Shown: positions 34,146 to 46,218 of the stretch, one piece after another
Layout of the letters: each line of letters begins with the position of its first letter
How positions within the stretch are numbered: the first letter of the stretch is position 1
Position numbers and translations under genes: made by a program
The notes under the pieces: generated by a model
Seen by the model: the letters and a program-made list of their open reading frames with translations, nothing else
Told to the model about the DNA's origin: nothing
Databases searched by the model: none
Source: Letharia columbiana
Lineage: Eukaryota; Ascomycota; Lecanoromycetes; Lecanorales; Parmeliaceae
Direction of reading: 5' to 3'
Assembly (NCBI RefSeq): GCF_014066305.1
Contig: NW_023501095.1
Location: 55,001 to 119,000 of the forward strand
DNA length: 64,000 bases

Positions 34146-35918
34146 GATTGTAGCCGCCACTCCACTCGTCCTCCGGTTCGCCGGGTATTATCATGGGATG
34201 TCGGGTATGATGACACTGTCCTCGAGAAGCATCATTGTCCCTTGGCTTGACTTGCATGAAGTTTTCATCTCGGTGGTTCGAGGGTAGAATGATTTGGAGC
34301 GATGAAAACAGTGATAGGCATGGGGTACGCTGGATGAGGTGTTCATGCATGTCTGCTAATTGTGGGTGCTGAGAAGGCATGATTGACAGATGCGATTCCG
34401 ACCGAGTTTCCCGATGATTGATACCAGGCCTGAAGTGGGAAAGTGGAATTGGGGGGGATGATATTTTGACTTTTTTATTAGCAGGCGAGGATCATTGGAT
34501 TGGATGATGATTTGGATGGTGTCATTGATAAAGTCATTAAAGTATTGGTGTGGGGAAGATTGAAGAGAGGGAAGAGAGAGTTCACCAGTAGATCCGCCCC
34601 TCGTTGGGTCAGTAGTGCCGGTGACTTGGTGGGGGGAAAGAAACAAACCTTGCTTAAGCTGGCATTAAGGTACCCTTAGCTCGCTTAGTTTAAAGTAGCA
34701 CGCGCCATGTCATGCTTCCCCGCAGATCCATTTGCCGAAACCCCCACCAGCCCCTAAACTCTTTGCGGACCATGTATATTCCTCGAACGCTCCAATCACA
34801 TCTGTCATCTTTCATACTTTCTCATGAGGCGAATGGACAAAAATAGTAAATATCAAGCCAGCAGTCTGCTCTGCATTCACAGTCTGAGCACGATACAGTC
34901 CCGCAATTATCTTGGCGACTGAGCCAGTATATCTCAATCAAGCAAGACGGAAAACCATCACACCAACAATCGCACGTCTTTGACTCTCGTCCGCACCTGG
35001 CTCTACACGCCCCAACTCCCCCGACCATCTTGCCTTGGCCAAACAGTCATCAGCAACAGGCGCCAAAACCGGCCTAGGCTTCGGGACGGGCCCTTCATTT
35101 CGTCATCATGGTCTGCACGTACATGGAACTCGAGTCGAGTACTTTGGGGGATTTGGTGTACTTGAGTTGGACGACAACTTTGCGAATCCGAGATCTACCC
35201 TCATATAGCAGACTTCATTGGAGAGAGCACTTGCTTACATAGTGTGCAGGGTACATACATAGAACACAGAAGTCCAAATACAGGTAGCAGAGTACAGATA
35301 CAGGAAACATGCGATATACTCCCATATTCGACAATATGTGTACAAGCTGCCGCTTCTAGATTTTCATCCGATGTTTGGGTCATAATGAAGACCGAATAGC
35401 CAATCAAGGGTTCCGATGCCCGTCCCATGAAGACAAACTGTAGTAACTCACTTGCCCTGTAGCGCTTGGATGCAGCCTTTGTCTGTTTGAGAAGCAAGCT
35501 CTCTCAGGGAAAGACAAGCATCCGAGCGTTTTCCATGAGGAGCAATGCCGGTAACATTGGCCGTAAGTTGAGGCTCTTTCGCTTTGAAGGTCCACATAGA
35601 TGCTGTGGTCGTTTACCCTTGGCGCTGGGTTCGGTACCAGTCGCTCTGTGAGCGATCGCAACAGTGTTTGCCATAAGGAAACATGATACCCCCCTCCCGC
35701 AACCTAATACGGAGGAGCCTTTCACATCTTCAACAAGACCCAGTAAGCAGTCTGTAGGCATATGTGGGCTTGTCGTCCTGGGGAGAGGATGGCCCCCATG
35801 GGCCGCATGCTGTCCAGCAAGCCTTCTTGGACGCTTTCTCGGGGGGATGCGAATCCTGACGTGCGATTTCGTTCGACGATCTCGTTGTTCATGGCTACAC
35901 ATAATCTTTCTCTTGGAA
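34146..35918. other. Intergenic region, no gene seen
   Basis: A 1.8-kb gap upstream of the fusion gene and downstream of the Zn2Cys6 gene (both minus strand). Short ORFs near 35500-36100 on both strands overlap one another and show no motif. Confidence 0.45.
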
Positions 35919-38336
35919 TCATGTTTGCGTCCAATGGCTGTTGATGTGGCTGTACGCAGGAGGACTGAGAATTGGATCTTCAAGTTGGGCCACCCTGAAT
36001 CCGTCTCGACTCAATTGGTCCCAACCATTGTTAGGGACATCCAGCATGGCGGAGATGTCCATAGGGCCATTCTGTTCATGAGCTTGAAGTGGCACACTGT
36101 GATCTGGGAATGGTGACCAGAACATGTCTGCTGGTGTGGCAAATGGTCTTGGGCTGTTTTTGACTGCTGAAAAAGGCAGCCCAATAGTTACATCCTTCGT
36201 GTGGACATTGTCCTGTTGCTGAGGATCGTCTGGCACAGACGACAGATATGTAAAGCCGTTTCCAGAAGCTTGGGGATCTTGCAAGCTCGCCGGTACCTCT
36301 GGTGGAAGATCATACGCTATTTGGGTGACTTCGGAAGGCAAGTGAATGTTCCACTGTCGGGAAAGAGCCATAATGATATCGGCGCTTCGGATGGCAAAAG
36401 CGTGGTTGGCGGAGATCCCGCGAAGGCAGGTGATATTCAGAGCAAGATTCTGGGCCGATGAAAGATTAGGAAGATTTAACAGATGGATGATTGATGTTGA
36501 TAAGAGGATATGAGTTGCGATGATTGGAACACGGCGAAGTCCATATATCTGACGATATGTTCCAACAAGCGAGGTCGCGTTGTTGGCACAAGATGTGCAA
36601 ATGTCTCGAGGCGACACTTTAGAATTCGTGAGATCAACTTTGAGAAATGGACGGAAGAGATGCAACACAACGGTATGATAGTATGCGCTGTCAGAGTCAG
36701 TTGAAAGCAATGATATGTTCCAGCGACAAGCGCAGCATGGAAAGGGAAATATTTGAAGACGCATCAGGTTTCTACACTTACTGCAGCAAGAGAATGTGAG
36801 GTGTAGAAACTTCCCGCAACCCGAGTTTGTCTGGCAGATTGTTGAACCATCGCGTGTACCTGGCATAAAAGTCAAGAAGCTTCTTGCTCGTAAATCGCTC
36901 ACGTGGCGCGTAGAACATGAAGACAGTGTCATTCACAATCTCCGAGAGAGAACTCATGGCACGCATGAGTGTGGTCGGCAGGGTAGGTTGCTCAGCGCCA
37001 GGTATGTTTATCATCCCGTAGTCTGTATACGGCCTCCAAGGCTTTTGCTCGTGTTGCTCTATGACATTCGGTAGGTCTAAGCTGATGGCGGTCCGTGGCA
37101 ATTGGGCGATCCTTCCAATGCAGATAGACCAGGTGCTTGAGGCTTATCAGTGTTGCGCTTGAAGAATGCCGGGTTTCGACTTACGTGTCGTTGATGAAGC
37201 AGCCCCAAAATGTGATCCTACGAACTTCCAATTCAGTGGGGCTGATCTTGTCACTGGCTGAAGCAAATGATAGATGTAGGCCGAGCTCGATCAACATCCT
37301 TACACATCTCCCCGCATACTGAAACCCGCTGCTGTCACGGCTGCAGCTTGCTTCACGAAGCCCCATCAGAGCCAAGCCTTGAACAGTGGTCAAGTTGGAA
37401 GCTTCATTTTCATTTAGCAGCCGCTTTGCTTCAGCGAAAAAGTGGTCTCCTGCGGTCCTAGGATCCGAAGGGTTTTCGCGAGCCTCTGGCCGATCCGAGT
37501 ATGCACATGCGAGTGCCAGTAGTGCGTTGACCATGAGTGGGCTGCAGTACTGGCTTCGACCTTTGGCCATATCATCCAAAAATAGCTCCTTTGAGAACAA
37601 GACATAGTAAGGATGTGCCCAACAAAAGTATATTTTCAGCAAGTGCTCAACGAACCCGGCGTCTCGAGTGACTCTGGTCCACACTTCTGAGACTTGGAGA
37701 TGCATAGGAGAGTGTTCACCGTCAGAAACCAGGCTCAGACTTGATGTATGTCCATAATGCTTGACCACTCCCGATGCATCTATGGAGGGACGACCTATAA
37801 AGTTTGACAACTCTGTTTCCGCAGATTTTGCACCAGGGCGTTCGGGCAGCATGACGTTCTTTTTGAGAGATTCCGCAATGTTGTCAAGGTCCTCATCTGC
37901 TCGTATCTGTTGCACGATCTCGGCGACTTCCGCATCGGTGGATGACCGTATCGAAGCAACGATGATACCGAGAGCGTCATTCTGTCCCTTCAATGCCTCG
38001 ATGTCTCGCTTCAATGCCGCTTTCCGTCGGTGGTCGCTATCGACATCATAGAAGCAAGGTGTTTGGTATACTGCGGTACAAGTCGAGCAGTTCGGCATGC
38101 CGCCATCGCACTGAGGGACAGCGTCAGTGAAGGGACTCTCGACCTGAACACGTCGCAGAGAAATCACAGCGGTACTAGGCCGACCGACAGCGGCAACGCA
38201 CCTTGGACTTGCGCTTCCGACATGGTATGCATGCGCTGGAGATGCACCTCCTTTTTGTAGACCTGGACAGGTTGGGTACTGAGTTTGGAGCAGATGTAGA
38301 GTCATCCTTCTCGTCCTTGGGTCGGATTGTCCGCAT
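35919..38336 (-). CDS. Zn2Cys6 binuclear-cluster transcription factor
   Basis: Predicted 727-aa nuclear regulator. Exons (minus): 38202-38336, 37185-38110, 36782-37135, 35919-36687. The cluster is split by intron 1: CISSACIPCRKRKSK then CDGGMPNCSTC and a last Cys in YQTPCFY, a C-x2-C-x6-C-x6-C-x2-C-x7-C pattern. A short coiled segment (KAALKRDIEALKGQNDAL) follows. The fungal-specific transcription-factor domain comes next, with the hallmark RRITFWGCFINDTTWSICIG across an exon junction. The ATG at 38336 gives a 30-residue leader before the cluster. It is transcribed away from the FAD monooxygenase at 38911, a common arrangement for a pathway-specific activator and its target. Inducer and targets are unknown. 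Confidence 0.92.
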
Positions 38337-38910
38337 CGCGTGTTGTGTAGTGGAGAGGAGAGAAGAGAAGGGCCTGGCCTAGGGGACGTCGAGCGGAAAC
38401 CACGTAGAGGGGCGCCAGAGGATATCGAATATTGTTCGAGGAACAATATGCCAAATGTCAACAATCAAGTACATATTCTTTCAAATATACGATTCATGTC
38501 TACATCGTCCTTATTTCCATGCCGCTAGCAGTGGAAAGTCCGGGCCTCGGCCGCCAAGTTCTCCCTCTCGAGCGAAAAACTACGCTCACTTCTTCAACGA
38601 TATATCACTCCATCGTTGCCAATGCATGCCTGATCTTTGTCCGCGTGATCAATTGCACAGTCTCAGTGTCAGCCGTCAAGATGCAGCAATTCTCGATGGA
38701 CGATAGTAGCAGGCTAACGTTACTGGCTGCTCGCGGATTTCTTCCCCGCGCTCTGATGCCGAAACCACTTGCCTCGAGTCTCTACCGTGAGCTCCGCACC
38801 ATCGTCAATCGACAGCGGCCGTGATGCTACAATTGATAAGCGTGACCACTCCTTTACCTGGAACGATACCACATCCTCGACCTTGACCAGCATGTTCACA
38901 GACCACCACC
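38337..38910. promoter_or_regulatory. Divergent promoter between regulator and monooxygenase
   Basis: A 574-bp shared upstream region. No gene is supported in it. Zn2Cys6 proteins bind CGG triplets and several CGG/CCG occur here, but I cannot single out a spaced pair with confidence. Confidence 0.5.
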
Positions 38911-40331
38911 ATGGCTGAGCTCACACTTCAGATCGCCATAATTGGAGCTGGCCTCGGTGGCCTAGCAGCAGCCATCGGAGTTGCTCGTGCAGGACACAAA
39001 GTCACGATTCTCGAGCAGGCGTCATTACTTGGAGAGGTAAGCTCCTATTTGCTAGATTTATACACCTGAACGATGCTGATTTCTTGTTGCAGATCGGTGC
39101 AGGCATTCAAATACCTCCAAATTCTTCCCGAATACTCAAACATTACGGCCTGCTTGACAAGATCGAGTCTGTCTCGGTCCGACCTAGAGACTTCATAATA
39201 CGCTCCTATCGAGATGGCACGATTCTCAGCAAGCAAAACATGGTACCCTACGCGGAAAAGCGTTACGGTGTCCCTTACCTACACATTCACCGTGCAGACT
39301 ACCACCGCATTCTGGTAGCTGAAGCCGAACGGTTAGGAGTGAAGCTGCAACTGGGTTCCACGGTCACAAAAATAGATTTCGATACGGCCTCCATTCTAAT
39401 AAGAGACAAGCCCGACTTTCATGCGGATCTCATCCTCGGTGCTGACGGGTTGAAATCTATCTGCCGTGAATCACTTCTTGGGCACGTCGACCCACCACAC
39501 CTGACTGGTGACCTGGCGTATCGAATCCTCATTAAGGCTGAAGACATGAAGAAGCATGCTGATCTGCGCGAGCTGGCCGGAGAGCCGGCAATCAATTACT
39601 GGATGGGACCCTATGGCCACGTCGTCTGCTACCTTCTGCAAGGCGGTGGGTTGTACAATATCGTACTCATTTGTCCTGACAACTTGCCTGAGATGATAAA
39701 TACTATCAAAGCGGACCTACAAGAAATGCGAGAATTCTTCGCTGGGTGGGACCCAAAGTTGAAAACACTATTGGGCCTTGTGCAGGAAACGACGAAATGG
39801 AGGCTGTTGAACAGCGAAGAGATGGAGAGCTGGAGTCATCCTAGTGGGAAATTTGCCCTGCTAGGGGACGCTTGTCATGCTACTTTGCCCTACCTGTAAG
39901 TCTTCCCCATATTTCGCCTCTGTCGTTTGCAAATTTGACAAGGAACTCGCAGTGCTCAAGGCGCGGCCCAGGCTGTTGAAGATGGAGCCGTCCTCGGTGC
40001 TCTTTTTGAGCGGATAGAGCAAAAGTCACAGATATCAGATGTTCTCACTATCTATGAGCGTCTCCGCAAGGAACGCACGACACGCGTCGTCAAGGGAAGC
40101 ACAGCTTTGAGGGACATCTTCCATATGCAGGATGGTGAACGCCAACGGGAGCGCGATCGCCAATTGACCCAGCAGGAGCCGTTCGAAGGATACCCAAATC
40201 GCTGGGCCGATCCTACATTCCAGGAATACCTATTTGGATACGATGCTTTTGCGGAAGTGGACATGGCGTGGAAAAGGTACAAATCGGGAACGTTCCCAGG
40301 TACTGCAGGCCATTTCAAATCGAACCTTTGA
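38911..40331 (+). CDS. FAD-dependent aromatic monooxygenase (salicylate hydroxylase-like)
   Basis: Predicted 435-aa group A flavoprotein monooxygenase. Exons: 38911-39036, 39093-39895, 39953-40331. The N-terminal FAD fold has GAGLGG at residues 12-17 followed by the acidic strand end VTILEQA; the middle DG motif is LGADGLKS; the FAD-ribityl GD motif is LLGDACHATLP. IGAGIQIPPNSSRIL is typical of salicylate 1-monooxygenase and 6-hydroxynicotinate 3-monooxygenase relatives. The enzyme should hydroxylate an aromatic acid with NAD(P)H and O2; the substrate is not determined by the sequence. No signal peptide is seen, so it is probably cytosolic. Control by the divergent Zn2Cys6 protein is likely but inferred from position only. 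Confidence 0.9.
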
Positions 40332-40809
40332 GGACGGGAATGTGAGACCGGATTTAAGATTTACCATGGGGACTCCCTTTATGACATGCAGGACCTCGTG
40401 TAGTAATTCAATTTCCACATAGCTTTGAATCAATGCAGTAACAAATTAGAGCACCTCTATCCTGATCACTATGTATCTAATTGTCTCTGATCATTGGGTT
40501 CCCAAAATCAGCAGGGACCATAGTCATGTAGGTTCTGATAGCCGTCGGTCTCAACTCGGCTCGCTCGGCTGTTTGGATAACGGTTCAAAAAAGCAAATTA
40601 CAACATACGTCAACCCATCATGGATTCGGCGACAAAAGACTAATCTTCAGATGTTCTGCGTAACTACACTCTCATTGTTTTTGGCAGAATTACATCCCAT
40701 GTCCAAATGCTCTTGATGGGCATGCAATCAGAATGAAGGGTTCGACAACACTGCCAACATAGATCCTAATCCTGGCCCCGGACACTCTTTCGTCCTTAGT
40801 CTCTACACA
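40332..40809. promoter_or_regulatory. Promoter region of the glycerol-3-phosphate dehydrogenase gene
   Basis: 478 bp between tandem plus-strand genes. No coding frame is supported and I recognise no specific site. Confidence 0.35.
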
Positions 40810-43138
40810 ATGGCGACCCGAAGCCGTTTCTTCCGGCCCCTCCTCTACACCGCTGCGGTAGCTGCAGCCGGAGGGGGCGTACTCTACATCTCGTACAGAC
40901 CGCGAAACATACCCGGCTCAGAGCCAGCACTTGTACCTCCGCCCAAGTATGGCGAAGAAGGGCACCTGGATCCTCCGAGGTTTCCCTTGGTCAAAAATCG
41001 AGAAGAGCAAATCGCGGATCTGAAGAGGAGCGCCGGCGTGATAAGCGCATTGGAAAAGGCAAAGGGCGTTCTGGGCAGCTTAACAGGACCTGGCGTTGTG
41101 GATCAGAGAATTCCCGAAGCAGAGCCATATGATCTGCTGGTCATTGGTGGTGGGGCTACAGGCTCAGGAATTGCACTCGATGCGGCTACACGTGGGTTGA
41201 AGGTTGCGATGGTGGAGAGGGACGACTTTTCTAGTGGCACAAGTAGCAAGAGTACGAAATTGGTGCATGGGGGAGTGAGATACTTGGAAAAGGCTGTGTG
41301 GGAGCTTGACTACAACCAGTATGCATACGACAACGTACTTGGACACCGCTGAATTGATTCAGGTACAAGCTCGTTAAGGAGGCCCTACGGGAGCGGAAGT
41401 ACTTTCTGGATACCGCACCTCATCTTTCGAGTTGGTTGCCCATCATGATCCCCATACAAAAGTGGTGGCAAGCGCCATACTTCTGGGCTGGTACTAAATT
41501 CTACGACTTCCTTGCTGGGTCCGAAGGCATCGAGAGCTCTTATTTCTTAACAAAGAGTAGGGCAATGGATGCTTTCCCAATGTTACGGAAAGACAACCTC
41601 TTTGGGGCTCTGGTCTACTACGGTATAGGAACCCTTCCCTGGATTTTGTATGGATCAATACTGACGTTCACCAGATGGTGCTCATAACGATTCGCGAATG
41701 AATGTATCGTTAGCAATGACAGCAGCGCTTTACGGTACTACTGTGGTGAATCATCTTGAGATTACTGGCCTGGAGAAAGACGCAGCTGGCAAGCTCATTG
41801 GAGCTCGGGCCAAGGATTTGGTGCAAGAGCGAGACGGAAAGAGCCCACAAGAGTTCAGCATTAGAGCCAAGGGTGTCATCAACGCCACCGGCCCCTTCAC
41901 CGACGCAATACGTAAGATGGACGACCAAAGTGTCAAGGAAATTGTTGCGCCTAGCTCTGGAGTCCACGTCATTCTACCTGGGTTTTACAGTCCTTCGAAG
42001 ATGGGTCTGATTGATCCCTCAACCTCGGACGGCAGAGTCATTTTTTTTCTCCCATGGCAGGGCAACACTATTGCTGGAACTACAGACGCACCTACAAACA
42101 TTACTCAAAATCCAATCGCTGGTGAAGAAGAGATCAACTGGATCCTCTCGGAGATTCGCGGCTACCTAGCTCCTGACATCAACGTGCGAAGAGGTGATGT
42201 ACTTGCGGCGTGGTCCGGTATCAGACCTCTCGTCAAGGATCCCAAATCCAAAAACACCGAGTCGCTTGTTCGGAACCACCTGATTACCGTATCTGACTCC
42301 GGCTTATTGACCTGTGCAGGCGGCAAATGGACGACCTACAGGCAAATGGCTGAAGAAACCGTGGATGAGGCCCTCAAACTCTACGATATTAAAGCCAGTT
42401 CTGTGCTTGAAGTGCCACACATCAGCGGCACCGAACGCATGGATGACAGCGCGCCGCTAGATGGTACTTGCCAAACCCATCAAGTCCGTTTGATCGGTGC
42501 GCATGGCTTCTCGAAAACGCTTTTTATCAATCTCATCCAGCATTTTGGCATCGAAAGTATTGTTGCTAAACATCTGTGCGAGTCATATGGAGACCGCGCG
42601 TGGACCGTGGCTGCCTTGTCATCACCCACAGAGCAAAGATACCCGGTGCGGGGCGTTAAGATCTCCGCGCTCTACCCCTTCATCGACGGCGAGGTTCGCT
42701 ATGCAGTACGCCACGAGTACGCCCAGACAGCAGTGGATGTCCTTGCGAGACGGACGCGGCTGGCTTTCCTCAATGCCCAGGCAGCCCTTGAAGCATTACC
42801 TACAGTCATCGATCTCATGGCGGACGAACTGAAGTGGGACCGGAAGCGAAAGGATAGGGAATGGAAAGATACAGTGCAGTTCCTGGCGTCGATGGGCTTG
42901 GCAAAGAGCAAGCTCAGCGTGACGAGGAAGGATGTGGAGAGTGGTAAAGCTGGAGAGTATGATGAGCATGAAAGGAAGCTCTACTCAAGGCATGGTATGT
43001 TCACGATCGGATAGTATCTTGATGGATTGCTACTGACGAAATGCTGCAGATGCTCCAGCGGATACGATGGAGAGTGATTCCAAGTTCAGCTCTGGCGAGA
43101 AGCCCGTTCTGAAGACAGACTCGTCCGTCAACAAATAG
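40810..43138 (+). CDS. gut2: FAD-dependent glycerol-3-phosphate dehydrogenase, mitochondrial
   Basis: Oxidises glycerol 3-phosphate to dihydroxyacetone phosphate and passes electrons to ubiquinone on the mitochondrial inner membrane, serving glycerol use and the G3P shuttle. Predicted 725 aa. Exons: 40810-41318, 41363-41622, 41675-42994, 43050-43138. The Arg-rich N-terminus ([10 protein letters not shown]) with a hydrophobic run ([16 protein letters not shown]) fits a mitochondrial presequence and membrane anchor. The FAD site [19 protein letters not shown] is at about residues 111-129. Family signatures are [55 protein letters not shown] and [13 protein letters not shown]. The short last exon encodes a polar tail ending SSVNK. 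Length and motifs match Gut2. Confidence 0.97.
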
Positions 43139-43698
43139 TGATCATGCTGGAGTGTATAGTATATCGACGAGACCAGGGTTCGTTTCTGGATAGCAATAGA
43201 TTGGGTCAATGAGACAATTTTCTTTAGCACAACCCAATCAGTGATACTGAGATACGGTCGATTTCATCACGGCCTCAGCAATGCTCGTTTTTGATCAGCG
43301 ATGCTTCCACTCGCTTTCTTCAGCCAATGCAATCCCCAGTTTCTACGAAACCCAAGTCCAACATGCTGAGGCTCCACCTCTGACAGTCTAATGTGCCGCA
43401 TCCCCGCCGCCAAGCCTCTCCCGCTTTCCTATGACGTCATTACCCCGTCGTTCGGGTGGAATTACTCGAGCCTCATATCTGCTCACGTTCATTGTTTGTT
43501 GGACAGTTGGACTTGATACTTTCCTCCTCTGTCTTATCAGTCACTACTGTGATGTTAGTGGATCCAGTCATCGTATCTCTGCACGCAAGGCATACATCAG
43601 ATTGGATCATTCATATTCTATCGCAAAAGATGTGGATGCCTTGTCAAAATATGAGGCCGATATTCCATTTCTCCTTTTCGAAATCGAACACTGCGTCT
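43139..43698. other. Intergenic region, no gene seen
   Basis: 3' flank of the glycerol-3-phosphate dehydrogenase gene. Short overlapping ORFs around 43431-43800 on both strands are without motif. Confidence 0.4.
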
Positions 43699-43761
43699 GA
43701 TAAACGCCGAGGCCCCGGCAACATAGGGCGAAATTTGTTGCCTCTCGACGTTTATCGGATA
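43699..43761 (+). repeat. 60-bp palindromic element, copy 1
   Basis: Begins GATAAACGCCGAGGC and ends GACGTTTATCGGATA, so its two ends are inverted copies. The inner arms CAACA/TGTTG surround a core TAGGGCGAAATT. A second copy, in opposite orientation and nearly identical in the central 30 bp, lies at 46161-46218 on the far side of the permease gene. It looks like a very short palindromic mobile element or a conserved hairpin-forming sequence. Confidence 0.75.
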
Positions 43762-44151
43762 ATTGGCTCATGCGAGAATGCCATTTAATAATGCCAATTG
43801 ACGCAATCATATGTGGAGAATGATGGCATTTTCCCTGGCAAGCTTAAAAAAAAGGAAGCAGCCGGATCTGCATATCTACCACGTACCTTACATTATCTTC
43901 ATGTACGGTAATAATACACACGCGACAATACCAACATTCACCAACATCCTTTAACCTTCAAGCATAGTTACATATCTTATCAGCATCCCAGCTCTTGCTT
44001 TCCCCAATCGCCCGCGTCGCTGTCTGCCTTCCGCCACCTCCCAACGCCCAAGGGTTGGAGCTCACTTAATAAGTACCTGTCAAGCCCGAATTCTTGGTTT
44101 GAGCTCCTCCCACCTCCCAGCATCCTCAAGCTGTTCAACCGCGCTTTAACT
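43762..44151. promoter_or_regulatory. Promoter region of the amino-acid permease gene
   Basis: 390 bp between palindromic element 1 and the permease ATG, with C/T-rich patches near the start codon. No specific site is recognised. Confidence 0.35.
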
Positions 44152-46018
44152 ATGGCTACCAACGATTATAAGCACGGCTACGGCGATGATGGCTTCGTCA
44201 ACGGCAACAGCTCAAGCCAAGACTACGACGAGAAGGCCCGCAGTGATCTTGAAGTCGTTCCTTCGAAGAGCAAGGGCTCTATGGGGAAGGACGATCCCTT
44301 TGGAGATGAGACGAATTCAGAAGTCAAATATAGGACTATGGCTTGGTGGTCAGTAGCGTCTTCCGAATTTCAGGCCTACCTTACGACTCGGCTAATAGCA
44401 TGTTCACAGGCAAGCGGGAATGAGTATGCAACCCAGGCTCGAGACCATTAGAAACCGCATCTTACTGATGGTCTGCAGTCATGATCGCCGAGACCATCTC
44501 CCTCGGGATCCTCTCGCTCCCCTCCGTTCTTGCCTCCCTCGGTATCGTACCGTACGTTCAGTTCCTCAAAGGCCCGCCAAGCCCATGACTGACGATGCTT
44601 CCAGCGCCGTCATCTTAATCATAGGTCTCGGCATCATCGCAACGTACACCGGCTACGTAATTGGCCAGTTCAAACTCGCCTATCCCCACGTCCACAACAT
44701 GGCCGACGCAGGCGAAGTCATGGCTGGTCGGATTGGTCGAGAGATCTTCGGCGGCGCCCAAATCCTCTTCCTGGTCTTTGTCATGGGCAGCCATATCCTC
44801 ACATTCTCCATCATGATGAACACAGTGACTTCTCACGGAACCTGCACGATTGTGTTTGGCATTGTGGGCATGATGGTGTGTATCGTCTTCTCGCTACCGA
44901 GGACGTTGAAGAAGGTTAGCTATATGGCTATTGCAAGTTTCATCTCTATCTTATCGGCCGTGATGATCACCATGATTGGTGTTGGTGTGGAAAGGCCGGG
45001 CAGTGGGAAGGTGGATGTGACGGTTCAGTCAGACCTCTCTAAGGGCTTTGAAGCAGTTACCAACATCATCTTCGCCTATGCAGGTAAAACCCTTCCTCCT
45101 CTCTTTTTATGTGTCTCCCCTACTAATACGGGACCTAGGCCACGTCGCATTCTTCTCCTTCATCTCCGAACTCCACACTCCAGAATCCTACCCAAAAGCC
45201 GTTTTCCTCCTCCAAGGCGTCGACGTCTCCATGTACCTAATCGTCGCAATCGTGACCTACCGCTATGCCGGCAGCGATGTCACATCCCCAGCTCTCGGCT
45301 CCACTTCCCCTCTCTTACGGAAAATAGCCTACGGAATCGCGATCCCTACCATTGTGTACGTTTTTTTGGACTTCAAATTCCCCTTTTCGTAATTGAATTT
45401 TGAGTCTTGAAGCATGTCTTGGGAGTGTCTACTCTCTAGACACGTTCCAAGGCTCTAAATACCCTCTTGAAACAGGCAGTACTGACTCCGGAATGAAATT
45501 TAGGATCGCCGGCGTGATCAACGGCCACGTCGCGTCAAAGTACGTATACGTTCGTCTGTTCAGAGGCACGGACCGGATGAGCAAGAAGAGCTGGAGCAGT
45601 TTTGGACTATGGGCAGTCATCGTGCTGGTGCTTTGGTTCATTGCGTGGATTATCGCCGAGGCCATTCCCGTGTTCAACGACTTATTGTCACTCATCAGCG
45701 CTCTGTTTGCGAGTTGGTTTACGTATGGGCTGAGCGGTGTATTTTGGTTATATTTGAATTACGGGCAGTACCGGAGCTCGAAGCGGAAGATGTTTTTGAC
45801 CGGGGTGAACGTCGGGTGTTTCTGTCTCGGGGCCATCATTGTGAGTTTCACCCTCTCATCCTCCTTGCTTACAGGGGGATTTCCCTGGCATTGAAACATG
45901 CTGACGGAGGCCTCAGTGTGGACTAGGACTATATTCGTCCGGGACGGCCATCAACAAAGACGCCACGAGCTCAAACGGGAGCTTTTCATGCGCGGATAAC
46001 TCCAAGAGTTCGTCTTGA
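44152..46018 (+). CDS. Amino-acid permease, AAAP family (neutral amino-acid permease-like)
   Basis: Predicted 472-aa transporter of the amino acid/auxin permease family (Neurospora mtr-like), with about 11 membrane helices. Exons: 44152-44348, 44410-44423, 44479-44551, 44605-45083, 45139-45355, 45504-45840, 45917-46018. The core begins YRTMAWWQAGMIMIAETISL, then GILSLPSVLASLGIVP, GLGIIATYTGYVIGQFKLAY, GHVAFFSFISELHTPESYPK and IAYGIAIPTIVIAGVINGHV. These are standard for fungal family members. Exon 2 is only 14 nt and is required to give WWQAGMI. Intron 5 (45356-45503, 148 nt) is much longer than the rest and shares its 3' block with two other long introns in the window. The N-terminal 65 residues are hydrophilic and cytosolic. 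Which amino acids it carries is not determinable. Confidence 0.92.
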
Positions 46019-46160
46019 GGCTCGCTTGCGAAGTATGGATCGTCATCTTTGGACTAAATAGTCTTGCATGTATGTAACGTTGAATTCACGCGCAGCTTAG
46101 ATGAGTGCGCCGAAAGTCAGCTCTTCCGCATCGAGCTCGCCCTGACTGATACCCTCTGGT

Positions 46161-46218
46161 ATCCGATAAACGCCGGAGGCAACAGATTTCGCCCTATGTT
46201 GCGGGGTTGCGTTTATCG
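46161..46218 (-). repeat. 60-bp palindromic element, copy 2 (inverted)
   Basis: ATCCGATAAACGCCGGAGGC, then the core ATTTCGCCCTATGTTG, and ending GCGTTTATCG: the reverse complement of the element at 43699-43761 with a few changes in the arms. It starts about 140 bp after the permease stop codon. Confidence 0.75.
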
